Below are positions 6,980 to 15,992 of a DNA stretch of 64,000 nucleotides, in pieces. A program made the position numbers and the translations under genes. Positions within the stretch are counted from its first letter, which is position 1; every line of letters starts with the position of its first letter. Source of the DNA: Herbaspirillum sp. DW155 (lineage in GTDB: Bacteria > Pseudomonadota > Gammaproteobacteria > Burkholderiales > Burkholderiaceae_D); contig NZ_AP029028.1 in the NCBI RefSeq assembly GCF_037076565.1, forward strand, positions 1,736,001 to 1,800,000, written 5' to 3'. A model generated the notes under the pieces. That model saw only the letters and a list, made by a program, of their open reading frames with translations, ran no database searches and had not been told where the DNA came from.

Positions 6980-9900
6980 ATGAATCGTCAGCGTTACAAG
7001 CTGGTTTTCAACCGGCATCGCGGCCAACTGATGGCCGTTGCAGAAATCGCTTCCAGCATCCAGCACCATGGCCGGTCGCCGGCCGGTGCGGCCACGATGC
7101 CGGACCTGTTACCGTCGGCCCTGCGTTTTTCGCTGCTGGCCGTAGCGCTGGCGCTGGCCATGAACACCGTGGCCCATGCGCAGATCCTGGGCGACCGCAA
7201 CGCCCCGCGCAATCAGCAGCCCACCGTGCTGGTCACGCCCAATGGCGTGCCGGTGATCAACATCCAGACACCGGGCACGGCCGGCGTATCGGTCAACCGC
7301 TATCGGCAATTCGATGTCGGTGCCAATGGCGCCATCCTCAACAATGCCCAGGGCACCACGACCACCCAGCTCGGTGGCTACGTGGCGGGCAATCCCTGGC
7401 TGGCCACGGGCGCGGCCCGGGTGATCGTCAACCAGGTCAATTCGGCCAACCCCAGCTACCTGCGCGGCTACCTCGAAGTGGCCGGGGGGCGGGCGCAGGT
7501 GGTGGTGGCCAATCCGGCCGGCATCACCTGCTCGGGCTGCGGCTTCATCAATGCCAGCCGCGCCACGCTCACCACGGGCGTGCCGCAAGTCGTCAACGGC
7601 AACCTGGAGAGCTATCGCGTGGCCAGCGGTGCGGTCAGCATCGAAGGCAATGGCATGGACGCCAGCCGCACCGACTACGCCGAGATCATCGCGCGCGCGG
7701 TGCAGGTCAATGCCGGCATCTGGGCGCCGCAACTGAAGGTCAGTGCGGGCCTGAACACGGTGAGCGCGGATCACGCCAGCGTGGTTCCCGGCGTGGTCCC
7801 CGCCGACGCTGCGCCGGCCTTGGCCATCGACGTGGCGCAACTGGGTGGCATGTATGCCGGGCACATCTACCTGACCTCCACCGAGCACGGTGTGGGCGTG
7901 CGCAATGCGGGCAGCATCGGCGCCTCGGTGGGGCAGGCGGTGGTGACCGCCGATGGCCGCCTGGAGAACAGCGGCAGCCTCACCGCCACCGGCTTGCTGG
8001 CGGTGCAGACCACAGGTGGCCTCAGCAATACCGGCGAGCTGGGCAGCAAGAGCGCTGCCACGCTCAACACCACCACCGTGGACAACAGCGGCAACATCGC
8101 CAGTGCCGGACCGCTGGCCGTGCAAGCCAGCGGGGCGGTGCAGAACAGCGGCAGTCTCGGTGGTCAGGGCAGTGTCCAGATCGACGCCGCCAGTCTGGAC
8201 AACAGCGGCAACATCGCCAGCGCCGGCGCGCTGGCCGTGCAAGCCAGCGGGGTGGTGCAGAACAGTGGCAGTCTCAGTGGTCAGGGCAGTGTCCAGATCG
8301 ACGCCGCCAGTCTCGGCAACCGCGGCAGCATCGGTAGCGACGCCAACCTCGTGGTACAGACATCGGCCGGCATCAGCAACGCCGGCACGCTGCAGGCCAT
8401 GGGCGACACCAACCTCGCTGCCGCCACCGTGGACAACAGCGGCACCGTACTGGCGAGTCAGGGAACCCTGACCGTCAGCAGCAGCGCAGGCGCCAGCAAC
8501 AGCGGCCGCATGCAGGCCGCGCAGTCCGTCATTCTCAAGGCGGACAGCCTGACCAACAGCGGCAGCCTCGGGGCCAACGCCGTGCTGGCCGTGCAGACCG
8601 CCGGTGCCCTGCGCAATACCGGTCAGATGGGCGGCCAGATTGCGGCCACCCTCAACACCGCCACACTGGATAACGCCGGCAGCATCGCCAGCGCCGGCAC
8701 GCTGACCGTGCAAGCCAGCGGGGCGATGCAGAACAGTGGCAGTCTCAGTGGTCAGGGCAGCATCCAGATCACCGCCGCCAGTCTCGGCAACCGCGGCAGC
8801 ATCGGTAGCGACGCCAAGCTCGTGGTACAGACATCGGGCGGCATCAGCAACGCCGGCACGTTGCAGGCCATGGGCGATACTAACCTCGCTGCCGCCACCG
8901 TGGACAACAGCGGCACCGTACTGGCGAGTCAGGGAACCCTGACCGTCAGCAGCAGCGCAGGCGCCAGCAACAGCGGCCGCATGCAGGCCGCGCAGTCCGT
9001 CATTCTCAAGGCGGACAGCCTGACCAACAGCGGCAGCCTCGGCGCCAACGCCGTGCTGGCCGTGCAGACCGCCGGTGCCCTGCGCAATACCGGTCAGATG
9101 GGCGGCCAGATTGCGGCCACCTTCAACACCGCCACACTGGATAACGCCGGCAGCATCGCCAGCGCCGGCACGCTGAACGTGCAAGCCAGCGGGGCAGTGC
9201 AGAACAGCGGCAGCATCGGTGGCGAGGGCAGCGTGCAGATCGCCGCCGCCAGCCTCGACAACGGCAACAGCATCGGCAGCAACGCCAGCCTGGCGATGCA
9301 GATTGCCGGCGGCATCCGCAATAGCGGCACGCTGCAGGCCACCGGCGACGCGGCCGTCAATGCCGCTACCCTGGACAACAGCGGCGCCTTGCGTGCGAGC
9401 CAGGGCGCATTGAACGTCGCCACCAGCGGCGGCACGAACAACAGCGGCCGCATCGAAGCAGCGCAGTCCGTCACCCTCAAGGCGGCCAGCCTGGGCAACA
9501 GCGGTGGCATCAATGCCGGCGACCGCCTGCGTATCGACGCCGCGCAAGGCGTGAGCAACAGCGGCGCGGTGGGCGCCAATGGCAGCGTGGAGGTCCAGGC
9601 CGCGAGCCTGTCCAACCAGGGCACGCTGGCCTCCAGCCGTGATGCGGTCAGCGTGGTGACCAGCGGGACGCTCAGCAACCAGGGCCAGGTCAGCGCGGCG
9701 CAATCGCTCACGCTGACGGCGGCTGGCATCGACAACCATAGCGGCAAGCTCAGCGCCAACGACATTCGCATCGACAGCCAGAACCAGTCCTTCGACAATC
9801 GCCAGGGCAATATCGGCGCGCAGCGCGACATCCGCATTGCCAGCGGCGCGTTCGACAACGGCGGCGGCAACATCGTCGCGCAAGGCAAGCTCGACATCCG

Positions 9901-12475
9901 CAGCGGCGAGATTGGCAATGACGGCGGCCTGCTGCAGGCGGGCGATGCACTGACCATCGATGCCGGCAGCAGCATCGTGCGCAACAGCAATTCCGGCAGC
10001 ACGCGCGGCATTGTCGCGCAAGGTCCGCTGAGCGTTGCGGCAGGCGCGCTGGTCAATCGCGGCAATGTCTCGTCCAACGGCGACATCACCCTCAAGACCG
10101 CCAGCCTCGACAACGACGCCGGCGTGATCGGCGCCAATGGCAGCCTGACCGTGGAGAGCAATGGCACCAGCAATCGCGGCGGTGCGATGCAGGCCAGGCA
10201 GGGCGTGGACATCCGGGCCGGCAGCGGCAGCGTGGACAACAGCGGCGGCCTGATGCGTTCGGACGGCACCGTCAACGTACAGGCCGCGTCGGTGCGCAAC
10301 GACAACACCCAGGGCCAGAACCAGGGCATCGAAGGCGCCACCATCAACATCGCGGCGGCCGACATCAGCAACCGTCAGGGCGCGCTGCGGGGCGACACCA
10401 TTGCGCTCACCGCCAGCCAGCGCATCGACAACACCGCCGGCCTCATCTCCGCCACCAACAGCGCCAGCCTGACCGACGCCAATCCCGCCAGCCGCACGCT
10501 GGCCGTGGACAACAGCAACGGCACCATCATCGCCGGACAGCAGACCAGCGTTTTAGCCTATTCCTTCACCGGCAGCGGCAAGCTCTTGAGCCAGAAGGAT
10601 CTGCGCCTGGACCTGGTGGCGTCGATACTTCATACGGGCCAGATAGGGGCTAGCGGCGACATCGATCTGCGCACGGCCGGCACCTTTACCAATGCCGGTG
10701 CGGTCGGTGCGGGCGGCACGCTCATGCTCACCGCCGCCACCATCGACAACCAGGCCAGCGGCTCGCTGGTGGGCAATACGCTCAGGCTCAAGGCCACCGA
10801 CATCCACACCTTCATCAACCGTGGCCTGATCGATGGCGTCAACACCATCATCGAGAGCAGCACCGTCAACAACATCGGCACCGGCCGCATCTATGGCGAC
10901 AACATCGCCATCGGCGCGGACGTGTTGAACAACCAGGCCGAGACCGTGGATGGCGTCACCAGCGCACCGGTGATTGCGGCGCGCAACCGGCTCGACATCG
11001 GCGCGGGTGTCATCAACAACAGCGAGCACGCGCTGATCTATTCGGTGGGTGACATGGCCATCGGCGGCGCGCTGGATGCGAACAAGAGGGCCACCGGCAG
11101 CGCCCGTGAGATCAACAACACCAGCGCCACCATCAATGCGGATGGCAACCTGACGATTGCCGCGGGTGCCATCAACAACACCAATGCGCATCTGGAGACG
11201 ACGGATCAGACGGGGCCGGGGAATCGGATTGTCAATTTCAGGCTCAATGGATCGTCGCAGCTGATCGATGGTAAAAGCGTCCTGATCATTAATCAGGATA
11301 GTGGTCAGCTGATCGCGCCGGAGAACTGGCGCGCCATGGGCGATGAGGACAACTTCAGGCTTCTGCTGCCCTCGACTCAATATCCGTTTGAGAAATACGG
11401 ACCACCGTTTACCTACAGCCGCGGTGCAAGCGGCACAGTCGGCGTGGCCTATATTCCCAAACAGGCTGCCTGGGTCGGCGACTATACGAGCACGCCTGCG
11501 GTACCTGAGCAATTTGTGTATGGACCAGATGACAGGATCTGGGACATCTTTGGCATTCCCCGTCCCACGACGGTCGTTCCCGAGGAGCCGGTAGCCCCAT
11601 CCATGACGATCAGTTGCGGCGGCGAATACGATTGTGCCAATCCTTTCTACCAGCGGGAGTATGACGCCTGGCTGCCGAAGCATGAGCAATGGAAAGCCAT
11701 CCATGATGCGGCAATGCCGCTGTATCAGGCCTTGAACGACGCCATCGCTGCATTCAACAATAATCTCCACGGTCGTATGGTCAAAGAATGGACCATCTAC
11801 GACGGCACCGAGCAGATCACGCGCACGGTCGTCACCAAGAGCGATCCGGGCATGATCACCTCTGGCGGCAACATGAATCTGGTGGCCGGGAGCGTCAACA
11901 ATTACGCCAGCCAGATCATCGCGGGCGGCACGCTGGCCGGCGATAGCGTCAACGGCACAGCCATCAACAACAGCGGCCCGCTGGGTCGTCAGCGCGTGGT
12001 CTCGACGGGCTCGGCCAGCTACACCTACGTCAAGAGCCACACCTTCAGCGCCGATGATCGCCGCTATGACAATGCGCCGTACCAGTCGCAGGATATCGTC
12101 ACCAACTTCCAGCTGGACGTGACGCCGACCAGCGGTGCCGGTCCCAATCGCGCCAACTCGGTCCGGGCGGTGGCCTCGTCGGTGTCGGGCGCATCGGGTG
12201 CCACGTCAGGCGCGGCCAGCATCCGCATTGCCAATCTCGATCTGACGCTGCCCAACAATGCGCTCTACCGCATCAACGCGGGGCCGCGACATCAACAGTG
12301 CTTCCACCACGGTAGCAACGGCCAATGCGGTAACGAGCGGCACCAACATCAATCAGAGCGCATCGATGTCGGTCTCCGAGACCAATGGCTCGCTCACCGC
12401 AGTAGCAGGGAGGGACATCAACCTCAAGGCCAGCAGCACCTCTGCGGACAACGTGACCTTGGTTGCGCAACGTGA
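6980..12475 (+). CDS. TpsA filamentous haemagglutinin / CdiA-like exoprotein, N-terminal part (truncated by frameshift)
   Basis: The ATG at 6980 follows GGGGTGAG; a GTG at 6974 overlaps that ribosome site. The first 25 residues form the extended signal-peptide region of giant exoproteins (MNRQRYKLVFNRHRGQLMAV), followed by a hydrophobic core and an A-H-A cleavage site. The TPS haemagglutination-activity domain includes NPAGITCSGCGFINASR. Long FHA beta-helix repeats built on DNSGxIxSxGxLxVxA follow, then a Tyr/Pro-rich insert (about residues 1415-1630). Normal reading ends at LPNNALYRINAGP near base 12283. The remaining 64 residues (RHQQCFHHG...) are out of frame and end at 12475. The continuing haemagglutinin is in another frame from 12285. 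The gene therefore encodes a probably exportable filament without pretoxin and toxin parts. Confidence 0.85.
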   Translation: MNRQRYKLVFNRHRGQLMAVAEIASSIQHHGRSPAGAATMPDLLPSALRFSLLAVALALAMNTVAHAQILGDRNAPRNQQPTVLVTPNGVPVINIQTPGTAGVSVNRYRQFDVGANGAILNNAQGTTTTQLGGYVAGNPWLATGAARVIVNQVNSANPSYLRGYLEVAGGRAQVVVANPAGITCSGCGFINASRATLTTGVPQVVNGNLESYRVASGAVSIEGNGMDASRTDYAEIIARAVQVNAGIWAPQLKVSAGLNTVSADHASVVPGVVPADAAPALAIDVAQLGGMYAGHIYLTSTEHGVGVRNAGSIGASVGQAVVTADGRLENSGSLTATGLLAVQTTGGLSNTGELGSKSAATLNTTTVDNSGNIASAGPLAVQASGAVQNSGSLGGQGSVQIDAASLDNSGNIASAGALAVQASGVVQNSGSLSGQGSVQIDAASLGNRGSIGSDANLVVQTSAGISNAGTLQAMGDTNLAAATVDNSGTVLASQGTLTVSSSAGASNSGRMQAAQSVILKADSLTNSGSLGANAVLAVQTAGALRNTGQMGGQIAATLNTATLDNAGSIASAGTLTVQASGAMQNSGSLSGQGSIQITAASLGNRGSIGSDAKLVVQTSGGISNAGTLQAMGDTNLAAATVDNSGTVLASQGTLTVSSSAGASNSGRMQAAQSVILKADSLTNSGSLGANAVLAVQTAGALRNTGQMGGQIAATFNTATLDNAGSIASAGTLNVQASGAVQNSGSIGGEGSVQIAAASLDNGNSIGSNASLAMQIAGGIRNSGTLQATGDAAVNAATLDNSGALRASQGALNVATSGGTNNSGRIEAAQSVTLKAASLGNSGGINAGDRLRIDAAQGVSNSGAVGANGSVEVQAASLSNQGTLASSRDAVSVVTSGTLSNQGQVSAAQSLTLTAAGIDNHSGKLSANDIRIDSQNQSFDNRQGNIGAQRDIRIASGAFDNGGGNIVAQGKLDIRSGEIGNDGGLLQAGDALTIDAGSSIVRNSNSGSTRGIVAQGPLSVAAGALVNRGNVSSNGDITLKTASLDNDAGVIGANGSLTVESNGTSNRGGAMQARQGVDIRAGSGSVDNSGGLMRSDGTVNVQAASVRNDNTQGQNQGIEGATINIAAADISNRQGALRGDTIALTASQRIDNTAGLISATNSASLTDANPASRTLAVDNSNGTIIAGQQTSVLAYSFTGSGKLLSQKDLRLDLVASILHTGQIGASGDIDLRTAGTFTNAGAVGAGGTLMLTAATIDNQASGSLVGNTLRLKATDIHTFINRGLIDGVNTIIESSTVNNIGTGRIYGDNIAIGADVLNNQAETVDGVTSAPVIAARNRLDIGAGVINNSEHALIYSVGDMAIGGALDANKRATGSAREINNTSATINADGNLTIAAGAINNTNAHLETTDQTGPGNRIVNFRLNGSSQLIDGKSVLIINQDSGQLIAPENWRAMGDEDNFRLLLPSTQYPFEKYGPPFTYSRGASGTVGVAYIPKQAAWVGDYTSTPAVPEQFVYGPDDRIWDIFGIPRPTTVVPEEPVAPSMTISCGGEYDCANPFYQREYDAWLPKHEQWKAIHDAAMPLYQALNDAIAAFNNNLHGRMVKEWTIYDGTEQITRTVVTKSDPGMITSGGNMNLVAGSVNNYASQIIAGGTLAGDSVNGTAINNSGPLGRQRVVSTGSASYTYVKSHTFSADDRRYDNAPYQSQDIVTNFQLDVTPTSGAGPNRANSVRAVASSVSGASGATSGAASIRIANLDLTLPNNALYRINAGPRHQQCFHHGSNGQCGNERHQHQSERIDVGLRDQWLAHRSSREGHQPQGQQHLCGQRDLGCAT
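8261..9202 (+). repeat. Two tandem 471-bp near-identical repeats inside the haemagglutinin gene
   Basis: Units at 8261-8731 and 8732-9202 encode the same 157-residue block (from NSGSLSGQGS to the next VQ/MQ boundary) with only a handful of substitutions (for example V to I, D to T and L to F). Both keep frame. Such long exact units suggest recent duplication or gene conversion inside the beta-helix and would change fibre length by 157 residues per unit. Confidence 0.9.
11215..11850 (+). other. Non-repetitive Tyr/Pro-rich insert in TpsA, candidate receptor-binding/YP-type region
   Basis: The FHA repeat pattern stops near 11215 and resumes with TSGGNMNLVAG near 11860. The intervening 210 residues are rich in Tyr, Pro and Trp (TQYPFEKYGPPFTYS, YGPDDRIWDIFGIPRP, YQREYDAWLPKHEQW), and have one Cys pair (ISCGGEYDCANP). 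Codon use is less GC-biased than in the repeats. In E. coli CdiA the segment between the two FHA blocks carries the receptor-binding and Tyr/Pro domains, so the position supports an analogous role. The assignment is inference. Confidence 0.45.
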
Positions 12476-15400
12476 CGTGAACCTGTCCACGGTGCACGAA
12501 ACGTCCCAAGAAAAAATCACCTGGGACAACGACAACCGCGCCGAAGTCAACCGTGACAACGCCATCGGCAGCACGGTACAGGGCAAGCAGATCAGCGTCA
12601 CGGCGGGCCGCGACATCAACGCACAGGCAGCCTACGTCAACGCCGAAGGCTCGTTGTCTGCAACGGCGGTCAATAACATCAACATCGGCACGGATGTGAG
12701 CACGGCCAGCGCACGGGACCAGCACAAGAAGAGCGACAGCGGCGGCATGCTGGCCACGCGCACGGTCACCACGGATGACAGCAGCAGCCAGGCGATCAAT
12801 CAGGGGACGACCTTCTCGGGCAATACGGTAGCGGTGCGGGCGGGCAATGACATCAATATCAAGGGCAGCAATGTTGTTTCCACCGAAGGCACCGGCCTTG
12901 CCGCAGGTAACAACGTCAACATCGTGGCGGCCGTTGATAACAGTACGCAGAGCAATTTCCGTCAGGAGACCACCAGTGGGGTGATGGGCGCAGGCTTCGG
13001 TGTGACCATAGGCACACGTGAGCAAAGCCATGATGGGAAGACGCAGGGGCAGACCGCTTCTGCTTCTACGGTGGGCAGCACGGATGGCAACGTGAGCATC
13101 GTGGCGGGGAATCGTTATACGCAAGTGGGTAGCGATGTGATGGCGCCTAAGGGAGATATCGATATCGCGGCCAAGTCGGTGGAAATAAAAGCAGCCGAGC
13201 AAGCCAGCAAAACCACCACCGAAGACAAGTACAAACAAAGCGGCCTGACGGTGGCAGTGACCAGCCCGGTGATCTCTGCCATCCAGACGGTAGACCAGAT
13301 GGCTGATGCGGCAAGCAAGACCAAGGATGGCCGGGTACAGGCCTTGGCTGCGGCGACTGCGGGCATGGCGGCCTACAGTGCCGTGGGTGAGATGCAGAAG
13401 GGCGCTGAGGAAGGTTCGGCCAATATCGGCATCAGTGCCACCATCGGTAGCAGCCAGAACAGCAGCCGTACTGAGCAGAACACGGTGACCCAGCGCGGAT
13501 CAACCGTGGCCTCTGGCGGCAACATGAGCATCCGCGCCACAGGCGATGGGGCCAACAGCAACATCACCATCGCGGGCAGCGACATCAACGCCAAGGGCAA
13601 TCTGGCGTTGAAGGCGGACAACGATATCAATCTCATCGCTGCACAAAATACGGATGAACAGCATAGCGACCGCTCGTCGTCGTCGTGGGGTGTTGGCGTC
13701 ACTGCGCAGTTTGGGACCAAGACTCAATTTGGTGTTACGGCCAATGCAGCAGGCAGCCGGGGTAACAGCGATGGCAAGGATGTGTCCAACGTCATAACGC
13801 AGGTGCGTGCGGGTGGGCAGGTCAATATCGATTCGGGACGCGATACGAATCTGGTCGGTGCCACCGTGGCAGGTGAGCAGGTGGTGGCGAATGTGGGGCG
13901 TGATCTGAACATTGCCAGTGTGCAGGACACCAGCACCTTCAAGAGCCGCGATCAGAGCATTGGCGGCAGTGCCACGATAGGCCCCGCTTCTGGAGGAAGT
14001 ATCAGTGCGAGCCGTAGTCGTGTGGATGCGGATTACGCCAGCGTGGGTCAACAGGCCGGGATCATGGCGGGTAATGGCGGATTCCAGATCAACGTCAAGG
14101 GCAACACGGACCTGAAGGGCGCACAGATCGCCAGCACGGATCAGGCGGTGGAGCAGGGCAAGAACAGCCTGACTACAGGAACCCTCACCAGCAGTGATAT
14201 CCAGAATCGTAGCCAGTATTCGGCGGAGAGCCAGAGTGTTAGCGCAGGAATGTCCGGCGGCAAGCCGGGTGGCGGTGCTGGCATCGGCAACGCATCGGGG
14301 AGTGAAACCAGCGTGACGCGCAGCGGTGTTTCTGGTGGTGCTGTGAAGATCACCGACGCACAGGCGCAGCAGGCTAAGACTGGACAAAGCCCTGATCAAA
14401 CGGTGGCCTCGTTGGATACGTCTGTGCGTACGGGCAAGGACAGCAGCAACAGTCTGACGAAGAACTGGGATGGTAATCAGCTGCGTGAGGATGTGGAGGC
14501 GCAGGCGAAGATTACGCAGGCGTTTGGGCAGCAGGCTTCCAAGTTGATTGGTGACTATGCTGAGCAACAGCAGAAAAAGGCTGCTGACTTACGTACGCAG
14601 GCAAGCGCAGCAACCGATCCAGCTGTGGCAAAGGAACTCAATGATCAGGCCAGCACGCTTGAAAGCAACTGGGGGCCGGATGGGACGATGCGAGTTCTGG
14701 CACACACGATTGTGGGTGGAATGACGGGAGGTCTTGCCGGTGCAGCTGGTGCAGCAGCGGGGACATTGACAGCGCCGAACGTATCCTCCGCCTTGAAGGA
14801 GGCGGGCGTTGATCCTGACGTGGTGAAGGTGTTGACAGGGTTATCGAGTACTTTTGTGGGTGCGGCTGTTGGAGGGACTACGGGAGGAGCAACCGCTTAT
14901 AACGAAGTAATTAACAACTTCCTAAACCACGATGAAATCGATCGATTATTGAAAGTTAAAGCTGGATGCGCTAAGGGAAATGACTCAGACTGCAAAGAGC
15001 AAAAGAGGCTGGAAATCTTAGATCAAGAGAGAGATGCGGCCTTGGCCTCCTGCCAAGGTGTGAATTCTCAGAAATGCGAATCGCTTCGGCAAGAAGTTAG
15101 GTCAGCGGCAGCGGATCTTATTCGAAAAAATGATATTCGTTTGTCCGTGGCTGCTGTACAGCAATATGAGAATACCATCGCTCAAGCAGGCTCCACTTTA
15201 TCTGGGCTTGATGAGGTAAAAGGGGTTGCTGCGCGTCTTGCAAGTGTCGTTGGGGAAACCGGTGAGCTTCTGACTGTCACGTTCTTTAGACTAATACAGG
15301 CTGCAAACGGTAGCGAGGAAGCTCAACGCGATGTTGCAAAGGCACTCGGAAATGTCCTGATGGCATTAAATCCAGCAGTAACTGGGAAACTGATTCAAGG

Positions 15401-15992
15401 AATTTCAGACGAACAGCGTAATAAAATCGCTGATGCTTACGAAAGAGGCGATGCGTTTGCGTTGGGTATGAATACAGGATCGTGGCTCACCCTTGCCGTT
15501 CCTGTTCCGATTGGAAAAGTAGCGAAGGCGGAATCAGCTGCAAATGAAGTAGTACAGATTGGCGTAAAGTCCAGTGAGGCTGTAGATGCAACAACAGCTG
15601 CAGCAAAAGCAGCCAATAAAAATCTCGCTGATGTATGGCTTTTAACGCCGACAGAACGTGGGAGCTTAATTGAAGCTTCCTTAGCTAAAAGTGAATATAA
15701 GGACTGGTTTAACGTCGGGCAGTTGGATAATGGGAAATTCCCATTGGTTGATTTTCAAAAAGGTAACGTGCTAGTTAGTCTTAAGTCGGTTGATACAAAT
15801 GGGGCCGGATGGCTCGGTCGAATGCAGGACCACATCAGAGACCTGGCGACAAGTTACGCGACTGTGAATGACGTGCCGGCAACTATGGTGTTAGATGTTC
15901 GTGTTCAACCCGGAGGAAGTGTCGCTGCTAAAGATTTAATTGAATATGGGAAGAGTCACGGAGTTACGGTAATTGTGAAGGAATATAAATGA
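12258..15992 (+). CDS. TpsA haemagglutinin C-terminal part with pretoxin and PD-(D/E)XK-like toxin domain (separated from its N-terminus by a frameshift)
   Basis: The open frame gives up to 1244 residues, but haemagglutinin homology begins at GRDINSAST (base 12285), fused out of frame to the upstream gene. Its nominal ATG at 12258 lies inside the upstream gene and has no clear ribosome site. Residues about 10-620 are FHA-2 repeats. The segment near 640-880 is Gly/Ser/Ala-rich. A VENN-like boundary reads NEVINNFLNHDE at about 882, where base composition turns AT-rich. The last 111 residues show RGSLIEASL, FPLVDFQKG and LVSLKSVD. Glu1139, Asp1165 and Lys1176 are spaced like the E...D...(S)xK core of CdiA-CT nucleases of the PD-(D/E)XK fold. 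If made, the protein has no export signal of its own. A tRNase or DNase activity is inference. Confidence 0.75.
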   Translation: MRSTASTRGRDINSASTTVATANAVTSGTNINQSASMSVSETNGSLTAVAGRDINLKASSTSADNVTLVAQRDVNLSTVHETSQEKITWDNDNRAEVNRDNAIGSTVQGKQISVTAGRDINAQAAYVNAEGSLSATAVNNINIGTDVSTASARDQHKKSDSGGMLATRTVTTDDSSSQAINQGTTFSGNTVAVRAGNDINIKGSNVVSTEGTGLAAGNNVNIVAAVDNSTQSNFRQETTSGVMGAGFGVTIGTREQSHDGKTQGQTASASTVGSTDGNVSIVAGNRYTQVGSDVMAPKGDIDIAAKSVEIKAAEQASKTTTEDKYKQSGLTVAVTSPVISAIQTVDQMADAASKTKDGRVQALAAATAGMAAYSAVGEMQKGAEEGSANIGISATIGSSQNSSRTEQNTVTQRGSTVASGGNMSIRATGDGANSNITIAGSDINAKGNLALKADNDINLIAAQNTDEQHSDRSSSSWGVGVTAQFGTKTQFGVTANAAGSRGNSDGKDVSNVITQVRAGGQVNIDSGRDTNLVGATVAGEQVVANVGRDLNIASVQDTSTFKSRDQSIGGSATIGPASGGSISASRSRVDADYASVGQQAGIMAGNGGFQINVKGNTDLKGAQIASTDQAVEQGKNSLTTGTLTSSDIQNRSQYSAESQSVSAGMSGGKPGGGAGIGNASGSETSVTRSGVSGGAVKITDAQAQQAKTGQSPDQTVASLDTSVRTGKDSSNSLTKNWDGNQLREDVEAQAKITQAFGQQASKLIGDYAEQQQKKAADLRTQASAATDPAVAKELNDQASTLESNWGPDGTMRVLAHTIVGGMTGGLAGAAGAAAGTLTAPNVSSALKEAGVDPDVVKVLTGLSSTFVGAAVGGTTGGATAYNEVINNFLNHDEIDRLLKVKAGCAKGNDSDCKEQKRLEILDQERDAALASCQGVNSQKCESLRQEVRSAAADLIRKNDIRLSVAAVQQYENTIAQAGSTLSGLDEVKGVAARLASVVGETGELLTVTFFRLIQAANGSEEAQRDVAKALGNVLMALNPAVTGKLIQGISDEQRNKIADAYERGDAFALGMNTGSWLTLAVPVPIGKVAKAESAANEVVQIGVKSSEAVDATTAAAKAANKNLADVWLLTPTERGSLIEASLAKSEYKDWFNVGQLDNGKFPLVDFQKGNVLVSLKSVDTNGAGWLGRMQDHIRDLATSYATVNDVPATMVLDVRVQPGGSVAAKDLIEYGKSHGVTVIVKEYK

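Noticed and set aside
7109-10021. 970-codon open frame on the minus strand opposite the haemagglutinin gene
   Set aside because: It is the antisense shadow of a GC-rich repetitive gene; the plus-strand frame has the signal peptide, TPS domain and repeat pattern.
8080-10300. Regularly spaced short repeats that could be mistaken for a CRISPR array
   Set aside because: The repeats are in-frame codons of beta-helix motifs with variable spacing and no repeat-spacer pattern; there are no cas genes.
12258-12284. ATG at 12258 as a genuine start of an independent toxin gene
   Set aside because: It lies inside the upstream frame, has no ribosome site or signal peptide, and the first nine codons are out-of-frame haemagglutinin sequence. 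It marks a broken gene, not a designed second gene.
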